64,000 nucleotides of DNA, from assembly GCA_937889595.1 (NCBI GenBank), contig CALAOR010000075.1, positions 1 to 64,000 of the forward strand, read 5' to 3'. Below the pieces are notes generated by a model, which was given only the letters and a program-made list of their open reading frames with translations, did no database searches and was not told the DNA's origin. Positions 21,017 to 31,647 of the stretch are shown here, piece by piece. The first letter of the stretch is position 1; the number at the start of each line of letters is the position of its first letter. Both the position numbers and the translations under genes were made by a program. The stretch comes from an uncultured bacterium. Its GTDB lineage: Bacteria; Oederibacteriota; PGYV01; Palsa-1178.

Positions 21017-21054
21017 TAAAACCACCGCGGCCTTGTTTGGATCTAAACCGCAGC

Positions 21055-21078
21055 GGGCGGGCCAAATCCCGCCCCTAC
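21055..21078 (-). repeat. REP element
   Basis: Minus-strand GTAG (21078-21075) followed by the stem GGGCGG...CCGCCC. A similar palindrome without GTAG (GCGGCCA-TAC-TGGCCGC) lies near 21155. Confidence 0.6.
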
Positions 21079-21182
21079 GTTGCCTTTACAACCGTTTATT
21101 TAAAGACCATAATAGCCAAAATTTTCATAACAGAAGTCAATGCCCGCGTCACGTGCGGCCATACTGGCCGCCGCTAAACAAC

Positions 21183-22346
21183 CTAAACATCCCACTTTTT
21201 GATCTTTGCCCAATTTTTTATGAGTTCTTTTTCTTCTTCGCTTTCGGCTTTTGGGGTTTCCACTTCAACCTGCACATAGAAGTTCCCTTTTTTTCCTGTC
21301 TTTATATTTTTCGCGCCGTGGCCCGACATCTTTATGCTCGTTCCACTTTGTATTCCCACGGGGATTTTTATTTCTATGTTCCCGTCCGGCGTCGGCACTT
21401 CCATGTGGCCGCCGAGTATGGCCTGCGCCATATTGACCTTCACGGAAAAATATACGTCGTCGCCTTTTCTTTCAAATGTATCGCTTTTTTCCACTTTGAA
21501 TATGACATACAGGTCGCCGCGTTCCTTGTTCCACGAACGCATGTTCCCTTCGCCTTTTATCCTTATTTTTTCGCCTTCCTTTACGCCCTCGGGTATGTGA
21601 ATGCGTATTTTCCTTATTTCCTGCGACTCGCCCGAGCCTTTGCATTCATGGCAAAAATCCGTGATAGTGGACCCTTTTCCGCCGCATCTCGGGCAGGTTT
21701 TATTGACCACAAATCCGCCCTGGGAAAACTGCATGGTCCCCGCGCCGTGGCACGCCTCGCATTGCGACACCTGCGCGCCGGGTTCCGCGCCCGTACCCCG
21801 GCACCGTGTGCAGTCGATCGCGCGCGGTACTTTGATTATGGTTTCCCCGCCTTCCATTGCAAGGGCAAAAGGTATCTCTATGCGTATGTTCACGTCCTCG
21901 CCTTTTGCGCCGCGGCCTTCCTGTGTATATTCAGCCTGCGAGAACCCGCGTTTCGGCCCCTGGTCAAAGAACATGTCAAACAAATCCTCAAACCCGCCGG
22001 CCTTGGAGCTCCCGCGGCCTGAAAAAATATCACCGAACATCTCGGAAAAATCCTGCCCCTGCCCCGCGCCCTGTGACGGCTGCCCGTGCCCCCTGCCCGC
22101 ATACTGTGAAAAATCAAAACCACGCGACTGGGCGTCCTTTAACTGCTCATACTTCGCGCGCTTTTCCTTATTGGTTAAGACCTCATATGCTTCGCTTATC
22201 TCTTTGAATTTTTCCTCGGCCGCCTTATTCCCGGGATTGGCGTCGGGATGATACTGCTTTGCAAGGCTGCGGAATGATTTTTTTATCGCAGCCTCATCCG
22301 CGCCCGGTGAAACGCCGAGAATTTTATAGTAATCTTTTATTGGCAT
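21183..22346 (-). CDS. dnaJ: Chaperone DnaJ
   Basis: 387 residues from ATG 22346 (MPIKDYYKIL), with GGGG upstream; the longer frame from 22379 adds an unlikely N-terminus. J-domain with HPD (KQYHPDANPGN), Gly/Phe-rich segment, and four CxxCxGxG zinc-binding repeats (CTRCRGTG, CEACHGAG, CPRCGGKG, CHECKGSG), then the two C-terminal substrate-binding domains. A full type I DnaJ that stimulates DnaK ATPase. It lies after groEL but beyond a terminator, so it probably has its own promoter. Confidence 0.95.
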   Translation of the reverse strand: MPIKDYYKILGVSPGADEAAIKKSFRSLAKQYHPDANPGNKAAEEKFKEISEAYEVLTNKEKRAKYEQLKDAQSRGFDFSQYAGRGHGQPSQGAGQGQDFSEMFGDIFSGRGSSKAGGFEDLFDMFFDQGPKRGFSQAEYTQEGRGAKGEDVNIRIEIPFALAMEGGETIIKVPRAIDCTRCRGTGAEPGAQVSQCEACHGAGTMQFSQGGFVVNKTCPRCGGKGSTITDFCHECKGSGESQEIRKIRIHIPEGVKEGEKIRIKGEGNMRSWNKERGDLYVIFKVEKSDTFERKGDDVYFSVKVNMAQAILGGHMEVPTPDGNIEIKIPVGIQSGTSIKMSGHGAKNIKTGKKGNFYVQVEVETPKAESEEEKELIKNWAKIKKWDV

Positions 22347-22453
22347 GTCATAACCCCTGAAAAAAATAGATTTTAACATCTTAAAAATTGCAAAGATCTT
22401 ATGATTCCATATTGTATATTTAGACGAATAAACTCCCTTTTTTGTTCCCGTTC

Positions 22454-22484
22454 AAAAAAGGGGGCGCGTTCATCACGCGCCCCC
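22454..22484 (-). terminator. Rho-independent terminator of the groESL transcript
   Basis: Minus strand: a 9-bp GC-rich stem (GGGGGCGCG paired with CGCGCCCCC) with a 7-nt loop, followed by six T. Confidence 0.85.
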
Positions 22485-22544
22485 GGTATGTCTTCCACAG
22501 GGTGTGTGCCCCATTTTTGCCTTCCTGTTTTCCTGCCTTTGTCC

Positions 22545-22576
22545 GTCTACTCTCTACTTTCAACTATCTACTCTCT
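22545..22576. repeat. Heptanucleotide array (TCTACT type)
   Basis: Four units of 7 bp (GTCTACT, CTCTACT, TTCAACT, ATCTACT) run from 22545 to 22572. The array sits just beyond the groEL stop codon, next to the palindrome at 22577. Confidence 0.55.
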
Positions 22577-24270
<1,694 letters not shown>

Positions 24271-24330
24271 TCATTAATTTGTTTTTTCTGACTAAGTTGT
24301 CTCAACGACTCATAATCTCAATAGTCTACC

Positions 24331-24618
24331 TTACTCGATCACCGCCAGAACATCATCCTGCGTCATTATAAGGTATTCCACGTCGTCTATCTTAAATTCA
24401 TTTCCGCCGTATTTGGAATAAATAACCTTATCGCCCACTTTCAGTTCCATGGTGATTTTCTTTCCGTCATCGGCTGTCTTGCCCGTTCCAACCGCTGTTA
24501 CCTCGCCTTTGGACGGCTTTTCTTTTGCTGTGTCAGGGATGATGATTCCGCCCTTTTTTACTTCTCCCTCTTCCATGGGCTTTACTACGATGTGATCTCC
24601 TAACGGTCTCAATTTCAT
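24331..24618 (-). CDS. groES: Co-chaperonin GroES
   Basis: 95 residues, the standard length. MKLRPLGDHIVVKP start, mobile loop GGIIIPDTAKEKPSKGEV and the C-terminal DDVLAVIE are typical. Caps GroEL. GGAGGC lies upstream. 96 bp after dnaK; the gap holds a hairpin repeat and a possible TATAAT but no clear -35, so readthrough from dnaK is likely. Confidence 0.97.
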   Translation of the reverse strand: MKLRPLGDHIVVKPMEEGEVKKGGIIIPDTAKEKPSKGEVTAVGTGKTADDGKKITMELKVGDKVIYSKYGGNEFKIDDVEYLIMTQDDVLAVIE

Positions 24619-24688
24619 GCTTCTCTTGCCTCCTTTTTCCGCGTTTTTTTATGTTACTTTTGCTGTTTGATTATACTTTTACAACTCG

Positions 24689-24714
24689 TCCGCCGAAGCT
24701 TCAGCGAAGGCGGA
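24689..24714. repeat. TCCGCC...GGCGGA hairpin repeat at the end of dnaK
   Basis: CCGAAGCTTCAGCGAAGG lies between TCCGCC and GGCGGA arms, directly after the dnaK stop codon. A related sequence, GCCGAAGCGCACTTGCGAAGG, lies at 46702-46722 just after the M23 peptidase gene. Confidence 0.5.
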
Positions 24715-26652
24715 TTACTTTTCTTTCTTTTTCTTTTTATCCTCGTCAACCACTTCATACTCTGCATCAACCACGTCGTCGCCCGATTTCTTTTCTCCTG
24801 CCGGGTTCGGCCCCGCGTTCGGCCCTGCTCCCGGGGCGCCCTGGTCTTTCTTTGTGGCTTCATACATGGCGGTTGAAACTTTGTGCCACTTTTCAGTGAG
24901 CTTTTCCATCTGCTTCTTCAGGTCTTCGGTGTTGGCGCTGTTTTTCAGCATTTCCTTAAGCTTGTCGGACTGTTCCTGCAGTTCTTTTTTGTCCGCTTCA
25001 GGCACCTTGTCGCCGACTTCTTTCAGCGTCTTTTCCGCCTGGTATGTTATTGATTCAGCCTGGTTGCGGGTGTCCACCTCATCCCTTTTCTTTTTATCCT
25101 CATCGGAATGTTTCTCGGCTTCCTTTACTATTTTATCTATGTCGTCTTTTGACAGGCCTGACGAAGCGGTAATGGTTATTTTCTGTTCCCTGCCGGTCGC
25201 GTTGTCTTTTGCCTGCACGTGCAGTATGCCGTTCGCGTCTATGTCAAAAGTAACCTCGACCTGCGGTATGCCGCGCGGCGCCGGCGGTATGCCGTCCAGA
25301 TGGAACCTGCCTATAGTCTTGTTCTCGGTTGCCATGGAACGCTCGCCCTGGAGCACGTGTATTTCAACGCTTGTCTGGTTGTCAGACGCGGTAGAGAATG
25401 TTTCCGATTTTTTCGTGGGTATGGTCGTATTCCTGTCGATTAATCTTGTGAAGACCGACCCGAGCGTTTCAATGCCGAGCGACAGCGGGGTTACGTCGAG
25501 CAGGAGCACGTCTTTTACTTCGCCCTGCAGCACTCCAGCCTGTATTGCCGCGCCTACTGCCACGACTTCGTCCGGGTTCACGCCTTTGTGCGGTTCTTTG
25601 TTGAAAAGTTTCTTGACGAGTTCCACCACGGAAGGCATCCTGGTCATTCCGCCGACCAGGACCACTTCGTCTATGTCTTTCGGCTCCATGCCCGCGTCTT
25701 TCATGGCTTTCTTGCAGGGTTCGATGGTGCGTTCGTTTAAATCTCCTATTAACTGTTCAAGCTTTGCCCTGGTTAAATTCACGACCAGGTGTTTCGGGCC
25801 GGACGCGTCCGCAGTGATGAAAGGCAGGTTTATCTCGGACTGCATTGTGGAAGACAGTTCTATCTTTGCCTTTTCAGCCGCTTCTTTCAACCTCTGCAGC
25901 GCCACCCTGTCATTGCGCAGTTCTATGCCTTCTGATTTTTTGAATTCGTCCGCGAGCCAGTCCATTATCTTCTGGTCATAATCATCGCCGCCTAAGTGCG
26001 TGTCTCCATTGGTTGATTTTACCTCAAATACCCCGTCGCCTATCTCAAGTATGGATACGTCAAACGTGCCTCCGCCCAGGTCATATACGGCTATCTTTTC
26101 ATTTTTCTTTTTGTCAAGCCCGTAAGCCAGCGAAGCCGCGGTCGGCTCATTGATGATGCGCAGCACTTCAAGGCCGGCTATTTTTCCCGCGTCCTTTGTG
26201 GCCTGCCTCTGCGAGTCGTTAAAATAAGCAGGTACAGTGATGACAGCCTGTGTTACTTTTTCCCCCAGGTATGCTTCGGCGTCGGCTTTGAGTTTTCCGA
26301 GTATTATCGCCGATACTTCGGGAGGGCTGTAGCTTTTCCCGGAAATATCCACGTGCGCGTCGCCATTGGCTGACGGCGCCACTTTGTAAGGCACCTTTTT
26401 GAGTTCTTCCGTCACTTCGGAAAACTTCCTGCCCATAAACCGCTTGATAGAGAATATGGTATTTTCAGGGTTTGCCACAGCCTGCCTTTTTCCCGGCAGA
26501 CCCACTATCCTCTCTCCGGTCTTTGTAAAACCTATAACTGACGGAGTGGTCCTATTCCCCTCCGCATTCACGATAACCTTGGGCTCTTTGCCCTCCATTA
26601 CAGCAACGCATGAGTTTGTGGTTCCTAAATCAATTCCAATAACCTTAGCCAT
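24715..26652 (-). CDS. dnaK: Chaperone DnaK (Hsp70)
   Basis: 645 residues. N-terminal ATPase domain ([36 protein letters not shown]), substrate-binding domain, and an acidic/Lys-rich tail ([17 protein letters not shown]) with the conserved EVVD end buried before extra lysines. The alpha-helical lid includes the AAPGAGPN-like Gly/Pro spacer. Works with DnaJ (21.2 kb). grpE, the usual partner, is not in the window. GAGGAGG lies 7 bp before the ATG. Confidence 0.98.
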   Translation of the reverse strand: MAKVIGIDLGTTNSCVAVMEGKEPKVIVNAEGNRTTPSVIGFTKTGERIVGLPGKRQAVANPENTIFSIKRFMGRKFSEVTEELKKVPYKVAPSANGDAHVDISGKSYSPPEVSAIILGKLKADAEAYLGEKVTQAVITVPAYFNDSQRQATKDAGKIAGLEVLRIINEPTAASLAYGLDKKKNEKIAVYDLGGGTFDVSILEIGDGVFEVKSTNGDTHLGGDDYDQKIMDWLADEFKKSEGIELRNDRVALQRLKEAAEKAKIELSSTMQSEINLPFITADASGPKHLVVNLTRAKLEQLIGDLNERTIEPCKKAMKDAGMEPKDIDEVVLVGGMTRMPSVVELVKKLFNKEPHKGVNPDEVVAVGAAIQAGVLQGEVKDVLLLDVTPLSLGIETLGSVFTRLIDRNTTIPTKKSETFSTASDNQTSVEIHVLQGERSMATENKTIGRFHLDGIPPAPRGIPQVEVTFDIDANGILHVQAKDNATGREQKITITASSGLSKDDIDKIVKEAEKHSDEDKKKRDEVDTRNQAESITYQAEKTLKEVGDKVPEADKKELQEQSDKLKEMLKNSANTEDLKKQMEKLTEKWHKVSTAMYEATKKDQGAPGAGPNAGPNPAGEKKSGDDVVDAEYEVVDEDKKKKKEK

Positions 26653-26744
26653 GTTAATTCCTCCTCATATAATAGACATATGTTAATTTCAACTTGGTTG
26701 ATGCCAGATATAGAGCAATAGGCGTGCCATGGAAAGTTAGCTAT

Positions 26745-26773
26745 ATTTTATTGGGGTTTAATTGGATAGACAA
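26745..26773 (-). promoter_or_regulatory. Sigma-70-like promoter of dnaK
   Basis: Minus-strand TTGTCT (26773-26768), 17 bp, TAAAAT (26750-26745). No CIRCE element and no sigma-32-type box is visible. Confidence 0.5.
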
Positions 26774-26781
26774 TAAGTCCG

Positions 26782-26829
26782 TGTTTCAATATGAAACATG
26801 TGTTGGCGTTGATGTTTAATTATGAAACA
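26782..26829. promoter_or_regulatory. Tandem TGTTTCA-N3-TGAAACA operators upstream of dnaK
   Basis: Two 17-bp palindromes: a perfect one (26782-26798) and one with a single mismatch (26813-26829). Their centres are 31 bp apart, about three helical turns, so both lie on the same DNA face. They stand 8 bp upstream of the -35 box, a place that fits an activator or a looping repressor. The second covers the stop codon of the small gene at 26816. Confidence 0.5.
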
Positions 26830-27001
26830 TTTGTTGCTTTACCAGATTCAGCTTAACTGCCTGCATATCAATAATTGCCGCATTCATTTTCACCCGTTCT
26901 TTTTCCAGATAATAACATACAAATATTATTTCGCCGGTGGCTTTGTTTGCGAATTTTTTACTTAAAACTTCGGGGTACTGTTTTTCCACGGCTGCTATCA
27001 T
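26816..27001 (-). CDS. Small hypothetical protein
   Basis: 61 residues, Lys/Ala-rich, no membrane segment, no family recognised. The ATG lies 3 bp after the stop of the large glycosidase and AAGGTAGGA stands before it, so it is positioned to be translated from the glycosidase mRNA. Its 3' end runs into the operator region of dnaK. It could be a chance frame; the spacing and ribosome site are the only support. Confidence 0.4.
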   Translation of the reverse strand: MIAAVEKQYPEVLSKKFANKATGEIIFVCYYLEKERVKMNAAIIDMQAVKLNLVKQQMFHN

Positions 27002-27004
27002 GTC

Positions 27005-29974
27005 CTACCTTATAACCGCCACCTTGCCTTTAGCCCTGTCCCCGTTATTGTCTTCTATTATATATATGTAAACCCCTGACGCCAGCCTTTTTTTCATGTT
27101 TTGGATAGACAGGTTAATACAATAAGACGCCTGTGCAGTGTCTTTTTCGTCTTCAAAAACCGCTTCAGCCTTCATGTTATACAGCCTGATCTTGATATGA
27201 GCCGGAAGGTTATAAAAACACATTTTTTTATCGCCTTTTGACGCGTTAAACGGGGCCGGGGATATATACAGTGAATCAAAATTCTTTTTTGCGCTGATTG
27301 TCGGCGTGGGTATCGGCGGCGTCGGGGTATTCTTGTAGAAGCCTATGTTATCCATGGTGATTTCCCTGTACCCGGCTGTTGGGTAGCCTCCGTTTGCCTG
27401 CATCTGCATAGCCTTTATATTTGTGCCTGTCCACGTGCCGGCGGGATTTCCCCATGATGAGTGCGTCAACGCAGTGAAAGGTATGGAAAAGTAGGCCCAG
27501 TAAGTATTGCCTTTTACATCAAGACCGTAGTTTGCGTCCGACATGTCCGTCTGCACAAACGCCATCCTGCCTGTGCTCCCGTCGCTTTTGTACCAGAAAA
27601 ATACGCCGTCATACATGCTGATATCCGTGCCCACCCAGGAGGGATTTAAGGGTATGTTTACGCCGAAGCTCCATGTGTTATAAGCTGCAGTACCCGTCAC
27701 TTTCATATAGCAGTTGGAGCCTGCGGCTCCTGCGCCGTCGCATGTCATGCCTGTCAGTACCGGGACATATGCGGAAACCGTATTGCCGTATGTGCTCCAT
27801 ATCCCTCCCCATAGGTCCGTAAGGTCCCCGTCCTCACAGTCATCAAGCAATGCTCCACCGTTCGGTATCGGTGTCGGGGTAGTTGAAGGGGTCGGCAGCA
27901 TGGTGGGCGTAGATGAAGGAACAAGCGTTGCCTGCGACGAATCATACATTGTGATGACCTTTATTGAATACGGTTCCACGTTATATGTGAAGTTTGAAGA
28001 CACGCTGTTCAATGCAGAGATAACAGGCGGGGTGTCAGGCGAGGCATATGACTGGGCGCCGTTTGCTATCCATGAATAATTCTGGCTGTTGTAGGTCACA
28101 AGTTCGGCTGAGGCAAGCGGGGAAAAACCGTTTATTGCAATTGCCGCGTTCATGGTGTTGGACTGATCCGTGTTGACGAGCATTATCGACAGTTTCCTGT
28201 CGCCTCTTTTATTTGCGTATACTTTAAGCGCGCTGTTGTTTGATGACGCGGATATTATGTTATTCCCGAAAGAATCATCGGCCGAGAACCTGTTATACAT
28301 CATTTCAAAGGCATAAAAAGAAGAACGCGGTTGGTAACGCAGGCTGGCCAGACTGCCGCTCAATGAACCGCCTTCCAAATATCCGAAATCCGAGAATATT
28401 GTCGCGTCAAACTGCCCGGGTCCGGGCGTGCCAAAAGGCCTGAAGAAGAACGAATAATCCCCCCCGTTTTTCAGGTAATTAAGGGTATATGCTGAAACAA
28501 AAAGCGAATTTGAAAAATGGTTTGTGAACCCGCTGTCTATGCCGTCATTGTATTCTGACAGCCATATCTTTACGTTTGCCGGGTTTGTGGTGCGGTTGTT
28601 TATCCAGGTTTTTAAAAGCGGCAGGTCAGTGTCCCACAGGTCGGTCTGCGCGAGCGTCACTGCTTCGGACGCGGGCATATATGTGGGGTATTTGTGCACG
28701 GACAAGCTTTTTAATATATCGGGCCTGCCCTGCGCCTGAAGGTATTGCAGGAAATCGTCTATGTAATAATCATAAGCGCCGGGATTATTTCCAGCTGTCA
28801 TAGTCACATTCGCGACATCCCTGATGCCGTTAAACTGCGGGGCTATGACTATGGTACTATCCACGGCTGTCATGGCGTCATAAAGTGCTATAAACCGTTT
28901 GCCGTAGCTGATGGGCCCGGCCGGCCCGCCTGCTTCCCAGTAGCCGGCGTTTTCATTCCCTATTTCCCAGTATTTGACATTATAACCTTGTTGAATGTTT
29001 GCATAGTAAACCCAGTCAGCCGCTTCCTGCGTTGTGCCGGTGAAAAAATTTATGGTTATCATTGGTTCTGCCGGGGGCGTAAGCGATTTGCAGATTGAAA
29101 TAAACTGTTCAAAGTCCACAGTGTCGTATTCCTGAAAATTATCGCCTAACCCGACCGATGAAGACACGGATGGCGACTGGTTTACATCAGGCTCGTTTAA
29201 TGTCAGCTGCGTTGTGTTGTTGTATATTTTTATTTCCTTTATGGCAAACTGGTTATGCGTATCCGAAGAGGTGAGGCACCTTACCCTGACGTACTTTGCG
29301 TTAACCTGGGTAAAACTTATGTCAGACTGGGCTCCTGTTCCTGCTATAACGCCCGCAGAAGTGTCTGTCCAGGCCGTATCATTATACGCATACTGTCCGA
29401 GCCCGTTCCAGTTGCCGTTTGAATACTGTATCTTAAACTGCGCGGCATAAGGCACGCCCCAGTCAATGACTATCCTGTTCAGGTTTTTCCCATTGTAGGA
29501 CGCGTCCTCAAGGTCAATATAAATCCATTGGGCTTCGAAGTCATCCGGATATGACAGCCAGTAGGTATTTATATCACCGTCAGTCACAAATGCCCACTTG
29601 CCGTAACCTTTTGAAAGCGAACCCCTGTGAACGCTAAGATTATAAAAACCCCGCTGAAAAGAAGATACAGCCGGGCTGCCGTTCACATGCCATACTTTGT
29701 CGGCATCATAAGAGCCGTTGCCGTTCCAGTGGTATTCATTTGAGTTGGACCCGCCCGGAAAACGCAGGAACCTGGTCCCTGCCTGCTGGAACCGGTAAAT
29801 ATTATCCTTATAAAGCTTGAGGTCCGTCCACTCGCCAAGCGCGTTGGAACCAAAAGCCTTGTCCCTGAGAAAGGCATGAAGGCTGGCGTTACAGTCCACC
29901 GCGACATTGACATTTGCGGCAAAAGACATTGAAGCTGTAAGGATCAAACCGGCAATCAGCAAATTTTTTTTCAT
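27005..29974 (-). CDS. Secreted modular glycosidase, clan GH-A type (GH51-like)
   Basis: 989 residues from ATG 29974 (GAAGG upstream; an in-frame ATG at 29995 is less likely). Signal peptide 1-19. The (beta/alpha)8 catalytic region begins with FLRFPGGSNSNEYHWNG (70-86), as in arabinofuranosidase-like enzymes. It is interrupted by an F5/8-type-C (discoidin) sugar-binding domain (about 120-255). The barrel then resumes with acid/base Glu341 (WEIGNEN) and nucleophile Glu474 (IWLSEYN). After a beta domain and a short Thr/Pro linker comes a CBM11-like domain (about 710-890, DDCEDGDLTDLWGG), and finally a FlgD-like C-terminal module. A retaining enzyme acting on plant-type polysaccharide is likely; GH51 versus a neighbouring family is unsettled. 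Confidence 0.75.
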   Translation of the reverse strand: MKKNLLIAGLILTASMSFAANVNVAVDCNASLHAFLRDKAFGSNALGEWTDLKLYKDNIYRFQQAGTRFLRFPGGSNSNEYHWNGNGSYDADKVWHVNGSPAVSSFQRGFYNLSVHRGSLSKGYGKWAFVTDGDINTYWLSYPDDFEAQWIYIDLEDASYNGKNLNRIVIDWGVPYAAQFKIQYSNGNWNGLGQYAYNDTAWTDTSAGVIAGTGAQSDISFTQVNAKYVRVRCLTSSDTHNQFAIKEIKIYNNTTQLTLNEPDVNQSPSVSSSVGLGDNFQEYDTVDFEQFISICKSLTPPAEPMITINFFTGTTQEAADWVYYANIQQGYNVKYWEIGNENAGYWEAGGPAGPISYGKRFIALYDAMTAVDSTIVIAPQFNGIRDVANVTMTAGNNPGAYDYYIDDFLQYLQAQGRPDILKSLSVHKYPTYMPASEAVTLAQTDLWDTDLPLLKTWINNRTTNPANVKIWLSEYNDGIDSGFTNHFSNSLFVSAYTLNYLKNGGDYSFFFRPFGTPGPGQFDATIFSDFGYLEGGSLSGSLASLRYQPRSSFYAFEMMYNRFSADDSFGNNIISASSNNSALKVYANKRGDRKLSIMLVNTDQSNTMNAAIAINGFSPLASAELVTYNSQNYSWIANGAQSYASPDTPPVISALNSVSSNFTYNVEPYSIKVITMYDSSQATLVPSSTPTMLPTPSTTPTPIPNGGALLDDCEDGDLTDLWGGIWSTYGNTVSAYVPVLTGMTCDGAGAAGSNCYMKVTGTAAYNTWSFGVNIPLNPSWVGTDISMYDGVFFWYKSDGSTGRMAFVQTDMSDANYGLDVKGNTYWAYFSIPFTALTHSSWGNPAGTWTGTNIKAMQMQANGGYPTAGYREITMDNIGFYKNTPTPPIPTPTISAKKNFDSLYISPAPFNASKGDKKMCFYNLPAHIKIRLYNMKAEAVFEDEKDTAQASYCINLSIQNMKKRLASGVYIYIIEDNNGDRAKGKVAVIR

Positions 29975-30001
29975 TTTGTACCTTCTTTTTGGCATGTTAA
30001 G

Positions 30002-30010
30002 ATTATAGCA
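30002..30010 (-). promoter_or_regulatory. Extended -10 promoter of the glycosidase gene
   Basis: Minus-strand TGCTATAAT, an extended -10 motif, about 30 bp before the ATG; no good -35 box. Confidence 0.45.
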
Positions 30011-30116
30011 TGTTTTTATGTTTACACGCTTCCAATATTATAATGCGCGGGCAGGACAAAGGTTGCAGGTTTGTTTTGAAGATAGCGTAGGGACATGCGG
30101 AACTGGTTTTGAACTC

Positions 30117-30223
30117 GTAGAGAGGCTGCTTGCTGCCTCTCTGACGCCGGGTTTAAAGAACACAGGAAATATAAGAATCCGTTTCAAAAGCCGGCGATGA
30201 GCGGCAGCAAGCAGCCGCTCTAC
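30117..30223. repeat. BIME: two inverted REP elements
   Basis: A forward REP (GTAG at 30117, then AGAGGC...GCCTCT) and a reverse REP (stem GAGCGGC...GCCGCTC, ending in CTAC at 30223) face each other across about 60 bp. The region 29975-30339 otherwise holds a short AATTACT-type stretch (about 30246-30270) and a TATAAT (30297-30302) that may serve the kinase gene. Confidence 0.7.
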
Positions 30224-30339
30224 AGGTTTGTTGTTGTGCTGATTGGTAATTTGTAATTAGTAATTTCTTTCCCTGTTTATGCTCCTCTTCTTCTGTTATA
30301 ATGTACCTGATATTAGGTTTCTAAAAGGAGTGAAATTAC

Positions 30340-31494
30340 ATGGTGGATGTAAAATCTCTGAAAGTACTTATAACCGACCCTGATAAAAATGACGCGGCAG
30401 CCTTAAAACAAGAGCTGGAAACCGATACAAAACTTGTTTTCAGCATAAGCATCGCAGGCAGCTTAAGCGAGGCAAAGAATTTTCTGCATACCGACATGTA
30501 TGACATAATAATTTCCTGCCTCGACCTTCCCGACATAAAAGGCTTTAAAACCCTTATTGCATTCCAAAAAGCCGCTTCCGGGGTGCCGTTTATAGCGCTG
30601 CTTAAGCCCGACGAGCACGATTTGGGCGCGGAATTGCTCGATATGGGCGCCCAGGATTTCATCATTAAAGGCACATCGGAACTTACTTTACAACAGCGTT
30701 CGCTGTTTCATGCCATAGAACGCAGGGCTTCTTTTCAGAAGTTGAGGGCTTTGGACGATATAAAAACAAAGTTTACCTCCATGATGACGCACGAACTCAG
30801 GACTCCGCTTGTGTCCATAAAGGGTTTTGTTTCCCTGCTTCTCCATGAGGCCCCGGGAAAAATAAACAGCGAACAGCGGGAGTACCTTGAGATCATACTT
30901 AAAAATACCGAAAGGCAGCTGCGTATGATAACCGAAATGCTCGACAGCGCCAGGATGGAAGCCGGGGTTTTTTCCATAGAAAAAAAACAAGGCGGCTTGG
31001 TCAAACTCATCAACAGGACCGTAAACGAGATCAGGTCCATGGCAACGGAAAAACATATTACGCTGTCAATACAGACGGACGAGCCGGAAATCAGCGTTAA
31101 CATGGACGATTTTAGGATATCACAGGTCATTTTAAACCTTGTAAATAACTCCATAAAATTCGCGCCTGAAAACACCAAAATAACGCTGCGCGCCCGTGTT
31201 TTAGCCTTTGAAGAAATTAAGATCCCGCACGCCGCTGAAGTCCAGGGGTTAGCCCGCGGCAAATACGCGGTTATTTCAATAATCGACGAAGGCGAAGGAA
31301 TTGAAAATGATGACTTAAGCAATGTATTTGCGAGGTTTTCACAGGTCTCAAAATCAAAGGAAAACCGCGAAAAAGGGACGGGCCTGGGATTGAGCATATC
31401 CAAGAGCATCGTGGAAGCCCACGGCGGGATAATTTGGGCCGAATCCGGCGGAAAAGACAAAGGCACAACGTTTACGTTCATACTGCCGGTTTAA
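30340..31494 (+). CDS. Sensor histidine kinase with degenerate N-terminal receiver domain
   Basis: 384 residues. The receiver-like domain (about 7-125) keeps acidic residues at the end of strand 1 and Lys110, but the phospho-acceptor position at the end of strand 3 is Cys60 (DIIISCLDLPD). It therefore probably cannot be phosphorylated. HisKA follows with His151 (MMTHELRTPL), then the HATPase_c domain with N box (ILNLVNNSIKF), G1 (DEGEGIE) and G2 (GTGLGLSISKSIVEAHGG). No membrane segment, so it is cytoplasmic and the receiver probably takes part in sensing or dimer contacts. AAGGAG stands before the ATG. No partner response regulator is adjacent. Confidence 0.88.
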   Translation: MVDVKSLKVLITDPDKNDAAALKQELETDTKLVFSISIAGSLSEAKNFLHTDMYDIIISCLDLPDIKGFKTLIAFQKAASGVPFIALLKPDEHDLGAELLDMGAQDFIIKGTSELTLQQRSLFHAIERRASFQKLRALDDIKTKFTSMMTHELRTPLVSIKGFVSLLLHEAPGKINSEQREYLEIILKNTERQLRMITEMLDSARMEAGVFSIEKKQGGLVKLINRTVNEIRSMATEKHITLSIQTDEPEISVNMDDFRISQVILNLVNNSIKFAPENTKITLRARVLAFEEIKIPHAAEVQGLARGKYAVISIIDEGEGIENDDLSNVFARFSQVSKSKENREKGTGLGLSISKSIVEAHGGIIWAESGGKDKGTTFTFILPV

Positions 31495-31498
31495 AAAC

Positions 31499-31623
31499 AA
31501 TTACTAATTACAAATTACTAATGACTAATTAAATCGAAACAACAGAGACTAAAAATGAGCCTTTTGTTTTGTCGTAATTAGTAATTAGTCATTAGTCATT
31601 AGTAATTAGTAATTTGTAATTTA
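31499..31623. repeat. Inverted heptanucleotide arrays (AATTACT type)
   Basis: The left arm begins 5 bp after the kinase stop codon and has five 7-bp units (AATTACT, AATTACA, AATTACT, AATGACT, AATTAAA). The right arm (about 31575-31623) is the same family in reverse complement. Together they form a long AT-rich hairpin between convergent genes, possibly acting as a two-way terminator. Confidence 0.75.
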
Positions 31624-31647
31624 TACTTGCCCAAACCCTCGTTCGAA

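Noticed and set aside
21033-22022. 329-residue plus-strand frame
   Set aside because: Antisense to dnaJ and begins in a REP region; low-complexity Phe/Arg/Ala composition, no family.
24854-25981. 375-residue plus-strand frame
   Set aside because: Exactly antisense to dnaK; long only because dnaK's codon use leaves the opposite frame open.
26653-26830. CIRCE or sigma-32 control of dnaK
   Set aside because: No TTAGCACTC/GAGTGCTAA pair and no CTTGAAA/CCCCAT boxes upstream of dnaK or groES.
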